A DNA stretch of 64,000 nucleotides. It comes from Streptomyces sp. GESEQ-35. Its GTDB lineage: Bacteria; Actinomycetota; Actinomycetes; Streptomycetales; Streptomycetaceae. Both the position numbers and the translations under genes were made by a program. Location of the stretch: assembly GCF_017948485.1 (NCBI RefSeq), contig NZ_JAFFSX010000012.1:186001-250000 (forward strand), read 5' to 3'. This document shows positions 34,405 to 43,136 of this stretch, piece after piece. Position 1 is the stretch's first letter; each line of letters opens with the position of its first letter. The notes beneath the pieces were generated by a model. That model had not been told where the DNA came from, searched no databases, and saw nothing but the letters and a program-made list of their open reading frames with translations.

Positions 34405-34878
34405 GTGACAACCGGAACCGAAGCGCTCGTTCGCCGCGCGTACCACTCGGCGGAGGGTGACGTGCTGGACGTCCAGGGGTTCGCCAGTCTGTTCGCCGAG
34501 GACGGCGTATTCAACGGCATCGGCGGTGTGACTCCCCGGGAGAGCTACCGCGGTGAGCGACTGGGCGACGTGGTCGCCTGGATGGGCAAGCTGCTTCCGG
34601 ACGTCCACCGGGAACTGCACCGGGTCAACGTGCTCGGGGACGTCGTCGCGATCGAGCTGTCGATCCAGGGCACCTTCCTCGGACCGTTCGAGACGCCCGC
34701 CGGGGTGATCCAGCCGACGGGCGCCAAGCTCGACATCCCGACCGCTGACTTCTGGTACGTGCGTGACGGCAGGATCCAGGAGTTCAACTGTCATATCGGT
34801 ATGACCTCCATGTTCGCGCAGATGGGCGTTCTGCCGGACTTCGCGTCCGCAGTCACGGTCTCCGCGGCCGAACGATAG
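34405..34878 (+). CDS. SnoaL-like (NTF2-fold) protein
   Basis: The 157-aa protein has the NTF2/SnoaL pattern: an N-terminal helix (EALVRRAYHSAEGDVLDVQGFASLFAEDGVFNGIGG), VNVLGDVVAIELSIQGTF and DFWYVRDGRIQEFNCHIGMTSMFAQMG. Such folds serve as small-molecule isomerases, cyclases or binding proteins. GTG 34405 is chosen over ATG 34384 because GGGAGACGGCT precedes it, the same arrangement as the exporter gene. It is the first gene of a block sharing the 32-bp promoter element. Confidence 0.8.
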   Translation: MTTGTEALVRRAYHSAEGDVLDVQGFASLFAEDGVFNGIGGVTPRESYRGERLGDVVAWMGKLLPDVHRELHRVNVLGDVVAIELSIQGTFLGPFETPAGVIQPTGAKLDIPTADFWYVRDGRIQEFNCHIGMTSMFAQMGVLPDFASAVTVSAAER

Positions 34879-34961
34879 GACCGACCGACATGGGTCCCCG
34901 CCGGGCGGTCCCAGGCGCCGGCGTCCACGTCGCCGACCCGCCCCGCGTCGTCGAGGCCGGC

Positions 34962-34993
34962 GAATCACCGGAATCCAGTGAGGCCCTCTCACC
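34962..34993. promoter_or_regulatory. Shared 32-bp upstream element, copy B
   Basis: GAATCACCGGAATCCAGTGA followed by GGCCCTCTCACC; it differs from copy A at one dyad base plus a one-base indel. It lies 78 bp before the exporter start at 35072. Confidence 0.7.
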
Positions 34994-35071
34994 GTGCCGG
35001 CAGTGAGCCTCCGTCCATCGCCAACCCTGCCCGGCCCGCCAGGGACGTACTCCGAGGCCCAGGGAGATACC

Positions 35072-36712
35072 GTGACGTCACCAGCCTCCGGCGCAGACGG
35101 CGCCGCCGACCCGTCCGACAGCGGCAACCGTCGTCTCGACCTGGCTCTGCTGGTCATTGCCACCGCCCAGCTCATGGTGGTCCTCGACTCCACCATCGTG
35201 AATGTGGCGTTGCCGGATGTGCAGCGTGCGCTCGGCTTCTCCGGCACCGGCCTGGAGTGGGTGGTGAACGCCTACGCGGTCACCTTCGGAGGTCTGCTCC
35301 TGCTCGGCGGCCGTGCCGGTGACATTCTCGGCCGACGGCGGGTGTTCGTATTCGGGCTGCTGCTGTTCTCCGCCGCGTCCCTCCTCGGCGGGTTCGCCAC
35401 CAGTCAGTGGTGGCTGCTCACCGCGAGGGCGGTACAGGGCGTTGGCGGCGCGGTGATCGCGCCGACGGCGCTGGCGCTGATCACCACCAACTTTCCCGAA
35501 GGCGGGCAACGCAACAGGGCGTTCGGAGTCTACGCGGCGATGGCCGGCGCCGGCAGCGCGGTGGGCCTGCTGCTGGGCGGCATCCTGACCACCTACGTGT
35601 CGTGGCGGTGGGTGATGTTCGTCAACGTCCCGATCGGGCTCCTGGTGGCGGCCGCGGCACCGCGCGTGCTGGCCGAATCGCCCCGCATGCCGGGTCGGAT
35701 CGACCTGGCCGGAGCCATCACCAGCACCGGCGGAGTCGCACTGCTGGTCTACGGTCTGTCCAAGGCCGCCACCGGGTCCGACGGAGTGTCGCACTGGGGT
35801 GACGCGCAGGTACTGGCATCGCTGACCGCGTCCGTGGCGCTGCTCGTATCGTTCGTCTGGATCGAAATGCGCAGCCCCCACCCGCTGCTCCCGATGCGGA
35901 TCCTCGCCGACCGCAACAGGTCGGGTACCTACCTGATCATGCTGTGCGTCGCCACCGCGCTGTTCGGCCTGTTCTTCTTCCTCACCCTCTTCATGCAGTC
36001 CGTGCTCGGGTACAGCGCGATGCAGTCGGGCATCGCCTACCTGCCGTTCGCCGTCGGGGTCGTGGCCGGCTCCGCGCTGGCCTCGCCGCTGATGGCGCGA
36101 GTAGGCGCCCGGCCGCTGATCCTGGCCGGCACCGCCGCGGTCGCGGGCGGCACGTTCTGGTTCTCCAGGCTGACCGAACACTCCGGCTACGCCGGCCAGC
36201 TGCTCGGCCCGCTGCTCGTGACCTCGCTCGGGCTCGGCCTGGTGTTCGTCCCACTGGCCCTCGTCTCCCTGCACAACGTGGCCGAGGAGGACTCCGGCGT
36301 CGCCTCGAGCCTGCTCAACACCGGCCAGCAGGTCGGTGGCGCAATCGGGCTTGCCGTGCTCGGCACCGTCGCCTGGACTGCCGTCGCGAACAGCGTCGAG
36401 GCCCAGGCCGCGGGCACGGCGGCCGCGCAGGCGGGCACCCCTCCGCCCGCGTCCGTCTACAACCACGCCCTGGCGGTCGGCTTCTCCCGCGGGTTCGAGG
36501 TCGCGGCAGGGGTCGCGCTGCTCGCCCTGCTCATCGCGATCGCCACCATCCGGGTCCACCGTCAGGAACTGACCGGTGCGGTGCCCGAAACTCAGCCGGC
36601 CGCACCGCCGCTGGCGGCACCGCAGCCCGGAGCGCAGCTGGTCGGGACTGTACAGCGGGACGACGACCTTGCCGCTCGCGCCAAGGCGGTCCGTCCTTGC
36701 CGCTACTGCTAG
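35072..36712 (+). CDS. DHA2-family (EmrB/QacA) drug exporter, 14 TM
   Basis: The 546-aa proton-coupled MFS exporter has 14 hydrophobic segments. Motif A-like GGRAGDILGRRRVFVFG follows TM2, the TM1 motif LDSTIVNVALPD is typical of DHA2, and motif C is GAGSAVGLLLGGILTTYVSWRWVMFVNVPIG. GTG 35072 (VTSPASG) is selected because GGGAGATACC precedes it and the upstream 26 residues of the open frame show no family sequence. The C-terminal tail is Pro/Ala-rich. It is preceded by the shared 32-bp element, so export is probably co-induced with the neighbouring redox genes. Confidence 0.92.
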   Translation: MTSPASGADGAADPSDSGNRRLDLALLVIATAQLMVVLDSTIVNVALPDVQRALGFSGTGLEWVVNAYAVTFGGLLLLGGRAGDILGRRRVFVFGLLLFSAASLLGGFATSQWWLLTARAVQGVGGAVIAPTALALITTNFPEGGQRNRAFGVYAAMAGAGSAVGLLLGGILTTYVSWRWVMFVNVPIGLLVAAAAPRVLAESPRMPGRIDLAGAITSTGGVALLVYGLSKAATGSDGVSHWGDAQVLASLTASVALLVSFVWIEMRSPHPLLPMRILADRNRSGTYLIMLCVATALFGLFFFLTLFMQSVLGYSAMQSGIAYLPFAVGVVAGSALASPLMARVGARPLILAGTAAVAGGTFWFSRLTEHSGYAGQLLGPLLVTSLGLGLVFVPLALVSLHNVAEEDSGVASSLLNTGQQVGGAIGLAVLGTVAWTAVANSVEAQAAGTAAAQAGTPPPASVYNHALAVGFSRGFEVAAGVALLALLIAIATIRVHRQELTGAVPETQPAAPPLAAPQPGAQLVGTVQRDDDLAARAKAVRPCRYC

Positions 36713-36783
36713 CCGAGACGTCCCATGGCAGAGAAGGCACGCCTGTCCGCACAGAACGGGTCCCGCGGGTGCCCCGGCCGTGC

Positions 36784-36815
36784 GAATCACCCTGATCCGG
36801 TGATGCCGCCTCACC
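36784..36815. promoter_or_regulatory. Shared 32-bp upstream element, copy C
   Basis: GAATCACCCTGATCCGGTGA continuing to CCTCACC; the dyad is partly degraded in its left half. It lies 69 bp before the short ORF at 36884 and 212 bp before the nitroreductase gene. Confidence 0.6.
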
Positions 36816-36883
36816 TGCCTGGTGGAAAGGATCACAGTGGTCCGCCTCCCGGCAGGAGGTGGCCGACCGAAGGGAGGTCGTCT

Positions 36884-37030
36884 GTGAGCACCGAACAGCG
36901 ACAGAACCTCGATTCCATCTCTCCGGCGCAGCTCGCGTCGCCACCTGGCGCAAGGCAGAACCCACTCTGTCCCTACCGCTCACCCTCCCAGCGCATAACC
37001 CGGCTCGTGAACGACAGGAGTTCGACATGA
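36884..37030 (+). CDS. Short ORF coupled to the nitroreductase gene (possible gene remnant)
   Basis: The 48-aa frame starts at GTG 36884 after AGGGAGGTCGTCT and its stop overlaps the next start in an ATGA. The N-terminus STEQRQNLDSISPAQL resembles the start of some alpha/beta hydrolases as I remember them, but after residue 20 no domain is recognisable. It could be a leader peptide that couples translation or the decayed 5' end of a lost hydrolase. No function is assigned. Confidence 0.35.
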   Translation: MSTEQRQNLDSISPAQLASPPGARQNPLCPYRSPSQRITRLVNDRSST

Positions 37031-37455
37031 GCGAAGCACGCGACTGGAACGCGAAGACCATCGCGGAGTTCCGCGCGAACGAGGGCAGGGTCGGAGGGGT
37101 CTTCGAGGGCGCTCCGCTGGTCCTCGTCCATCACCGCGGCCGCAAGAGCGGGCAGGAGCACGTCAGCCCGGTGATGTACCTCCCGCACGACACCGCGCCG
37201 GACATCGTCTACGTCTTCGCGACCAAGGGCGGAGCACCCACCAACCCGGACTGGTACCGCAACCTGACCGCCGCCGGTGAGGGCACCATCGAACGCGGTA
37301 CCGCGACCTACCAGGTGACCGTCCACGAACTGACCGGCGCCGAACGCGACCGCATCTACGCCGAACAAGCGCGGCGCTATCCCGGCTTTGCCGAGTACGC
37401 ACGACAGACCGCCGGAATCCGCATCATTCCCGTGCTCGAACTCCGGCGGGCGTAG
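37027..37455 (+). CDS. DDN-family F420-dependent nitroreductase/quinone reductase
   Basis: The 142-aa protein belongs to the deazaflavin-dependent DDN family (split beta-barrel). Visible family blocks: NEGRVGGVFEGAPLVLVHHRGRKSGQEHVSPV, and the active-site region FATKGGAPTNPDWYRNLTA. These enzymes reduce quinones or nitro compounds with F420H2, which Streptomyces makes. ATG 37027 follows GACAGGAGTTCGAC. It is likely co-transcribed with the dehydrogenase 42 bp downstream. The context of an exporter plus two reductases suggests handling of a redox-active toxin (inference). Confidence 0.9.
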   Translation: MSEARDWNAKTIAEFRANEGRVGGVFEGAPLVLVHHRGRKSGQEHVSPVMYLPHDTAPDIVYVFATKGGAPTNPDWYRNLTAAGEGTIERGTATYQVTVHELTGAERDRIYAEQARRYPGFAEYARQTAGIRIIPVLELRRA

Positions 37456-37497
37456 CCCCCACCCCTGTCAGCCTCAGCGAGTCGAAGGAGAGAGATC

Positions 37498-38427
37498 ATG
37501 CCCAAGGCGGTCAGGTACGACGAGTTCGGCGGGATCGACGTGTTGCGGGTCGACGAGGTGGAACGCCCGGAGCCCGGGGACGGGCAGGTCCTCGTACGCG
37601 TGAAAGCGGCCGGCATCAACCCCAGTGAGGCGGCCATCCGCACGGGGGCGCTGGCGCAGATGTTCCCGTCGACGTTCCCGTCAGGGCAGGGCAGCGACCT
37701 CGCCGGGGTCATCGAGGAGGTCGGCGCCGGGGTCGGCGGTTTCTCGTCCGGCGACGAGGTGATCGGGTTCACCCAGAAGCGGGCCTCCCAGGCCGAGCTG
37801 GCCCTGGTCGAGGCCGGTGACCTCACGCGCAAGCCGGAGAAGGTCCCGTGGGAGGTGGCCGGCAGCCTGTACGTCATCGGCGTAACCGCGTGGGGGGCGG
37901 TGCACTCCGTGCAGCTCAAGAAGGGCGAAACCGTCGTCGTTTCCGGAGCCGCCGGGGGAGTCGGCTCGCTCGCCGTCCAGCTCGCGCGCCGTACCGGGGC
38001 CACGGTCATCGGCCTGGCGAGCGAGAGCAACCACAAGTGGCTGAAGAGCCACGACGTGATCCCGGTCGCCTACGGTGAGGGCGTCGCGGACCGCATCAGG
38101 GCCGCCGCGCCCAGTGGCGTGGACGCCTTCATCGACACCTTCGGCGACGGGTACGTCGAGCTGGCCCTCGCCCTCGGCGTCGCGACCGACCGGATCGACA
38201 CCATCGCCGATTTCGCGGCAGCCGCGAAGCACGGAGTGAAGACGGACGGGGGGAGCGCGGCCGGGCCCGGCGCCAGGGTGCTCGCCGAGCTTGCCGGCCT
38301 GATCGCCGACGGACACCTCGATGTGCCGATCGCGAACGTCTACCCGCTGGCCCAAGTACGCGAGGCCTACACCGAGCTCGAACGCCGCCACACCCACGGC
38401 AAGATCGTCCTCAAGCCCGGCGGCTAG
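37498..38427 (+). CDS. NADP-dependent quinone oxidoreductase-like MDR dehydrogenase
   Basis: The 309-aa medium-chain dehydrogenase (zeta-crystallin type) lacks the zinc ligands. It has the N-terminal GroES-like fold (VKAAGINPSEAAIRTG) and a Rossmann motif VVVSGAAGGVGSLAVQLARRTGATVIG, followed by the C-terminal QVREAYTELERRHTHGKIVLKPGG. ATG 37498 follows GAAGGAGAGAGATC. A near-identical copy of its first 29 codons recurs on the minus strand at 42716-42805. The gene is convergent with the LAL regulator. Confidence 0.92.
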   Translation: MPKAVRYDEFGGIDVLRVDEVERPEPGDGQVLVRVKAAGINPSEAAIRTGALAQMFPSTFPSGQGSDLAGVIEEVGAGVGGFSSGDEVIGFTQKRASQAELALVEAGDLTRKPEKVPWEVAGSLYVIGVTAWGAVHSVQLKKGETVVVSGAAGGVGSLAVQLARRTGATVIGLASESNHKWLKSHDVIPVAYGEGVADRIRAAAPSGVDAFIDTFGDGYVELALALGVATDRIDTIADFAAAAKHGVKTDGGSAAGPGARVLAELAGLIADGHLDVPIANVYPLAQVREAYTELERRHTHGKIVLKPGG

Positions 38428-38583
38428 ACCCCCCTACGAACGCCAGGCCTGTCGGTCGTTGACTGACACCACCCAGTCTCATCGGGGAGCGGTGTTCAGT
38501 CCGCTTGAGCCGGTGGTTGGACATTTTGCGTTTGACGACACAGGGGCTGGCTGCCCAGGCATCCGGCGGGCAGGAGTCTGCGC

Positions 38584-41232
38584 TCAGGTGCGGCCCAGTG
38601 AGAGCAGGTGCAGTTCACGGCCGCGTTGCACGGCCGAGGACCGGTCGGCGGCGCCGAGCTTGGCGTAGATCCGGCGGATATGGGTGCTGACCGTGTTCAC
38701 CGACAGCGACAACTCCATGGCGATCTCGGGTCTGGACAAGTTCGTCGGCAGGTAGCGCAAAACGCGCAACTCGCTCTGGCTGAGCGCCTGGACCGGTCCC
38801 TGGGCCGACCGGTCGGCCCCCGCGTGGACAGCGTCGAGGACATCGGCGACCATCGCCCCGTGCGACGTTCCTTGCGGTGGCAGGGCCTCCAGCAGCTCCC
38901 ACGCGCCGGTCATCGCGAACGGCAGGATCAGCCGGTCGGGCTCTGCGAGTTCAAGCGCCCGGTCGACAGCCTCGTACGCCGCGCGCTCATCGCCCACGTC
39001 ACGGCAGGCGAGCGCCTCCAGGACCAGGGCCTCCACCTGGGTGAGATGGGAGTTGACCGGCGCGGTGCCGTCGAGGACGGCGCGGAGTTCGAGACGGGCG
39101 GCAGCCGGGTCCTGCTGGGCCAGCCGGATCACTGCGGTGGCGTTGCGGATTTCGCCGACGGCGGCCTGCCGGTCGTCGAGGGCGGCGAGGGCCGCCTGCG
39201 CCTGGTCGACCATCCCGAACCGAGCCTGCGTAGCGATCGTCCATGCGATGACACGGGTGGTCAGCGCGTGCTCACCCACCATGCGCGCCTGCAACTGCCG
39301 GGCGGCGGCGAACTCCTCCAGGGCCTGGTGGCGGTTCCCGCGTACCGCCGCGAGAATTGCGGCGGTCACGCAGACCAGTAGCCGGATGGCTGGTTCGCTC
39401 GTCGCATCGGTGGTGTGCCGGGCGCGATCCAGCCAGTGTGCGCCGTGGTCGAACTCGCCCGTCCAGACCAGCGCGTTGGCGAGTGTCGCCAGTGCTGGGG
39501 CGGTCACCGGATCCGTGTCCCAGTGGTGCCGGGAGGCGAGCGCCAGCGCTTCCTCGCTGCGCTGCCGGGCCAGGGTGAAGGAGTGCTTCGTGGAGGCGAA
39601 GCCCAGGTGGCCGAGGCAGGCGACCTCCAGGTAGGGCCGGCCGATGCGGTGGGCGAGCGCGGCGCCTTCCTGGAGGTGCCGCATGCTGTCGGTCAGTCGC
39701 AGTGCCCAGGCCTCGGTGACGCCGAGGTTCAGGAGTGCGTCGGCCCGTAGATCGGCGCTGAGCGCGACGTCGGTGACGGACTGACCGTCGGGAGGTGTGA
39801 GAAGCGGACCCACCTGGTCGAACACCCCGTCGAAGTGCCCGCGCAGCCGCGCCGAGCGCAGCCCCAGCGAGACGACGGCCATCCGCAGGCGCTGCCGACG
39901 GTCGGGCGGGGCGGAGGCAGCGTAGAACTTCGCGACCTCCAGGTGCGCGTCTGCCTCGTCGAGGCGGAGCTGGTCCAGCGCAGCAATGGCACGCACCAAG
40001 GCCAGGCCGGGAGAGTCCGTATCGCTGCGGACCGGGAAGGCGCGCAGCAGCGCTGCCACCGTTCCGGCCTTGCCGTCGAGGGTGAGGCTGACGGCGTGGT
40101 CGGTGAGCAGGCGAGCCGCCTCGTTCCAGTCGCCGGCTGCCTGCAGGTGGCCGATGGCGTGGGCGGCCTGCCCGTGCTCGCCGAGCCAATGGGCCGCGAG
40201 CCGGTGCAGTTCCGGGATGTCCTCGGGGGACGTGCGACGCAGTTCGAGCCGGAGCAGGTCGCCGAACATACGGTGGTAGCGGAACCACGTGCGGTCCGGG
40301 TCGAGGGACACGGTGAACGCGTTCGCGTCCTCCAGACCCAGCAGGATTCCCTCCGACCCCGTCGTGCCGGTGAGCAGGTCGGCCAGCTCGCCGTTGACCC
40401 GGTCCAGTACGGAGGTGCGCAGCAGCAGGCGCTGGACCTCAGGGGGCTGTCGCTCCAGCATCTCGGCCATCAGATATTCCGCGACCGTACGGTCGCTTCC
40501 GGAGAATTCGGTGACAAACCGTTCCGGATCGGGGTGCCCGGTGAGGGACAGGACGGCGAGCCGCAGCCCGGCCGCCCAGCCTTCGGTCCGCTGATGCAGC
40601 GTCACCACCGTGTGCTCGGGCAGCACGAAGCCGGCCACGGTCAGGAGATCACGGGTCTCGTCCTCGGAGAAGCGCAAGTTCGCGGCCCGGACCTCGGCCA
40701 GTTCCCCGGCCAGCCGCAGTTGATGCAGGCGCATTGGCGGGTCGTGACGCGTCGCCACGATCGCGTGGACCCCCTGGGGCAGGTTCGTCAGCAGTGCTGT
40801 CAGCTGTGCGGCGGCCTCAACCGAGCCGAGTTCGTGCAGGTCGTCGATGACCAGGATCAGAGGATCGCCGACTCCCGCGCACTCGGACAGCGATGTGTCC
40901 ACCGCGGAGCCGTCGCTGCGGGCAGGCGTCACCGGCAGCGGTCCCGCCCCGCGACCGTCATCGACGGCCGCGGCGCGGACCGCGCCCAGCACCGTGCCCC
41001 AGAACAGCTGCGCGTCTCGCTGGCCGGGCCGCACGGACACGAAGGCAATACGGCGATTCTGATCCGGCCGGCCGGCCCAGGCGCGCAACAGCGATGTCTT
41101 CCCGCTGCCGGCCGGCGCTGAGATGACGGTGACCTGCTTGCGGGCAGCTCGGTCCAGCGCCGAGACCAGGTCGCGACGGTGGATCAGCCCCATGCGGCCA
41201 GGGCCAGGCGCGGACGGAACGTCGGTCATCAT
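38584..41232 (-). CDS. LAL-type (MalT-like) LuxR-family ATP-binding regulator
   Basis: The 882-aa regulator has an N-terminal NTPase: Walker A APAGSGKTSLL (AGSGKT at 41-46) and Walker B LILVIDDLHEL. A long TPR-like helical middle region of about 450 residues follows, then a C-terminal LuxR HTH (SQSELRVLRYLPTNLSRPEIAMELSLSVNTVSTHIRRIYAKLG, near 815-858). LAL proteins are usually activators of nearby metabolic or secondary-metabolite genes. The neighbouring exporter and redox genes with the 32-bp element are plausible targets. Start ambiguity: ATG 41232 or the next codon. Confidence 0.92.
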   Translation of the reverse strand: MMTDVPSAPGPGRMGLIHRRDLVSALDRAARKQVTVISAPAGSGKTSLLRAWAGRPDQNRRIAFVSVRPGQRDAQLFWGTVLGAVRAAAVDDGRGAGPLPVTPARSDGSAVDTSLSECAGVGDPLILVIDDLHELGSVEAAAQLTALLTNLPQGVHAIVATRHDPPMRLHQLRLAGELAEVRAANLRFSEDETRDLLTVAGFVLPEHTVVTLHQRTEGWAAGLRLAVLSLTGHPDPERFVTEFSGSDRTVAEYLMAEMLERQPPEVQRLLLRTSVLDRVNGELADLLTGTTGSEGILLGLEDANAFTVSLDPDRTWFRYHRMFGDLLRLELRRTSPEDIPELHRLAAHWLGEHGQAAHAIGHLQAAGDWNEAARLLTDHAVSLTLDGKAGTVAALLRAFPVRSDTDSPGLALVRAIAALDQLRLDEADAHLEVAKFYAASAPPDRRQRLRMAVVSLGLRSARLRGHFDGVFDQVGPLLTPPDGQSVTDVALSADLRADALLNLGVTEAWALRLTDSMRHLQEGAALAHRIGRPYLEVACLGHLGFASTKHSFTLARQRSEEALALASRHHWDTDPVTAPALATLANALVWTGEFDHGAHWLDRARHTTDATSEPAIRLLVCVTAAILAAVRGNRHQALEEFAAARQLQARMVGEHALTTRVIAWTIATQARFGMVDQAQAALAALDDRQAAVGEIRNATAVIRLAQQDPAAARLELRAVLDGTAPVNSHLTQVEALVLEALACRDVGDERAAYEAVDRALELAEPDRLILPFAMTGAWELLEALPPQGTSHGAMVADVLDAVHAGADRSAQGPVQALSQSELRVLRYLPTNLSRPEIAMELSLSVNTVSTHIRRIYAKLGAADRSSAVQRGRELHLLSLGRT

Positions 41233-41381
41233 GTACAGGGGTATACCGCGATACAGCCGGGACGTGCAGCGCGAAGTCGTTCCGGTCGCATCATGACGCG
41301 CGGGTCTGTTTTCGGGGGCGGAGGGCGGCCAGGCGGGGTAACAGCGTCGCCGCCGTGGCGCCGAGCACGTCCGTAGGGACG

Positions 41382-41815
41382 GCCGATGTCGCGGGCGAGT
41401 GCGGCACCCTCCAGAAGGTGCCGCTCGCTGCCGGCGAGCCGCAGCGACCAGGCCTCGGTGACACCCAGGTTCAGGAGTACGAGGGCCCGCAGGTCGCCGG
41501 CGAGCGCCACCTCGGTGTTGGACTGGCCGGTGGCGGGAGAGGGCAGTGCGTCGGCCTGCTCGAACACGGCGTCGAAGTGCCCACGCAGCCGGGCCAGTAG
41601 CAGGTCCAGGGAAGCGATCGCCATCTGCAGCAGATGGCGGCGGGCGGTCGGGCGGTGTCGTGGCGGCGTACGACCTGGCGATCTCGAGGGGTGCCTGCGC
41701 CTCCTCCGGGCGGCCCTGGTGCAGGTCGGCGTTGGCGTATACCAGCGCCAGCTCCGGGAATTCCTCGCCGGTGCGGGCCAGGATCGGCGCACGTGGTTCC
41801 TCGGCAAGAACATCA
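41382..41815 (-). pseudogene. Degraded fragment of a second LAL regulator
   Basis: Two frames on the minus strand together match the middle of the intact LAL protein. In one frame (about 41645-41815) ELALVYANADLHQGRPEEAQ and SYAATTPPDR correspond to GLALVRAIAALDQLRLDEAD and FYAASAPPDR. In the other (about 41382-41645) LARLRGHFDAVFEQADAL and LLNLGVTEAWSLRLAGSERH correspond to SARLRGHFDGVFDQVGPL and LLNLGVTEAWALRLTDSMRH. A frameshift lies near 41645; both the ATPase and HTH ends are absent. DNA identity looks like three quarters, so it is an old paralogue. Confidence 0.8.
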
Positions 41816-41993
41816 CAGAAGGGGCTCTCTCGGGTAGCACACGCCCCGGCGACCGCGAGAGGCGGCGGGCAACAGGGACGTCGCCTGCGGCGCTGTGGGT
41901 GATGTTCGCTTGATCAGTCGGGGAATCGAGCACACTTGGCTGGCCTTCGTTACTGGTGGCGGCGCACAACCACGTTCGCATAGTGTCGCGGAC

Positions 41994-42707
41994 ATGGCAG
42001 ATGTATTTGCGGGCGTCCGTCTGCTCGGCCCGCCAGTAACCGACGGCGAGTACATCGCGCTGAGTGAGCACGAGATTGTGAACCTGCACCAGTACACGCG
42101 GATTTACGCTGTGCCCGGCCTCTATGAGCATGTCGTCCAGGAACGGCTGCAGTGCAGATCGCCGCAGGTCGCGGCTGCGGGCTTTCTGCGCGCCGCGGCG
42201 CGCCTTGGGTTGGAACCAGGCTCGATGACGGTCCTCGATGTCGGCGCCGGCACGGGATTGGTCGGCGAGCTTGTGCGTCGCGGTGGCGTTGCTCAGGTTG
42301 TCGGGGTCGACTCGCTGACGGCAGCGCGCGTGGCGAGTCTGCGCGACCGGCCAGGCGTCTACGTCGACTACGTGGTCGGCGACTTCTTGCGTGGCGACAC
42401 ACTCCGTGAGGCACTACGCCCGTACGCGCTCGGGGGGCTGGTGTCAGCCGGAGCGTTCGGCGGCACGCACGCCACACCGCAGGCGCTTGAGAACGCACTC
42501 GCGGTTCTGTCACCCGGCGCACCCGTGGCCTTCACGATCGATGAGCGGTGGATGGATGAATCGGATCCGGACGGGTTCGGCGCCGCCGTCGAGCGACTGG
42601 TGGCCGGCGGAGGTCTTGCAGTGATGGAACGAACCCGGTTCCAGCACCGGGTGACGACGACCGGCGAGCCAATCTTCTACCAGCTCGTCGTGGGCCGGAC
42701 CGGGTAA
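41994..42707 (+). CDS. Class I SAM-dependent methyltransferase
   Basis: The 237-aa protein has motif I VLDVGAGTGLVGELVRRGG (about 80-98), the strand-2 acidic residue in VVGVDSL, motif II-like VVGDFLRGDTLREALR and a motif III LSPGAPVAFTIDERW. The N-terminal helix and YALSEHEIVNLHQYTRIY resemble WS-type or TPR-associated methyltransferases. ATG 41994 is internal to a longer open frame and chosen because the upstream part lacks family sequence. The substrate is unknown. It lies between two pseudogene fragments, as a survivor of the rearrangement. Confidence 0.82.
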   Translation: MADVFAGVRLLGPPVTDGEYIALSEHEIVNLHQYTRIYAVPGLYEHVVQERLQCRSPQVAAAGFLRAAARLGLEPGSMTVLDVGAGTGLVGELVRRGGVAQVVGVDSLTAARVASLRDRPGVYVDYVVGDFLRGDTLREALRPYALGGLVSAGAFGGTHATPQALENALAVLSPGAPVAFTIDERWMDESDPDGFGAAVERLVAGGGLAVMERTRFQHRVTTTGEPIFYQLVVGRTG

Positions 42708-42715
42708 GGTGAACG

Positions 42716-42805
42716 CCCCCCGTCCCCGGGCACCGGGCGTTCCACCTCGTCGACCCGCAACACGCCGATCCCGCCGAACTCGTCGTACCTGACCGCCTTG
42801 GGCAT
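42716..42805 (-). pseudogene. 5' fragment duplicate of the MDR dehydrogenase gene
   Basis: It begins with ATGCCCAAGGCGGTCAGGTA at 42805 and encodes MPKAVRYDEFGGIGVLRVDE and VERPVPGDG. It is nearly identical to the first 29 codons of the dehydrogenase at 37498 (few substitutions), then breaks off into unrelated sequence. The upstream Shine-Dalgarno GGGAGATGG is kept. The high identity argues for recent duplication or conversion. Confidence 0.85.
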
Positions 42806-43136
42806 GGTCTTTCCATCTCCCTTTCGGTTGGAAATCGCCTTGCAACACCCCAGGGGCTCGCCCTGTCAATCCGCGGCGGACCGGATCGCGCCGAAGCCGG
42901 TCCTACCCTGCCCGCCCGTTGCCAGAGCCGCCCCTCCCAGCCCTGGTCATGTTCGTGTGGACAACGCCGACCATGGCCGCGCGGACCCGCAGGCCGCGGT
43001 TGGCCAGGTGGGCACGCAGGCCTTGGGTACGGGAGAAAAGCTGCGGCCTTGGAGACCGAACAACCGGGCAGAAGCGGCAGGTTCGCTCGACCAGCCGCCG
43101 CGGCAACGCCAGGCGTCGGGAAGACGCGTCTGACCT
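42806..43136. other. Gene-free stretch downstream of dehydrogenase fragment
   Basis: These 331 bp hold only short frames with atypical codon use. I see no domain, RNA or repeat. It is probably a remnant of the same rearrangement. Confidence 0.4.

Noticed and set aside
42806..43136. Minus-strand 67-codon frame (42903-43106)
   Set aside because: No Shine-Dalgarno, no domain, atypical codon use; probably debris.
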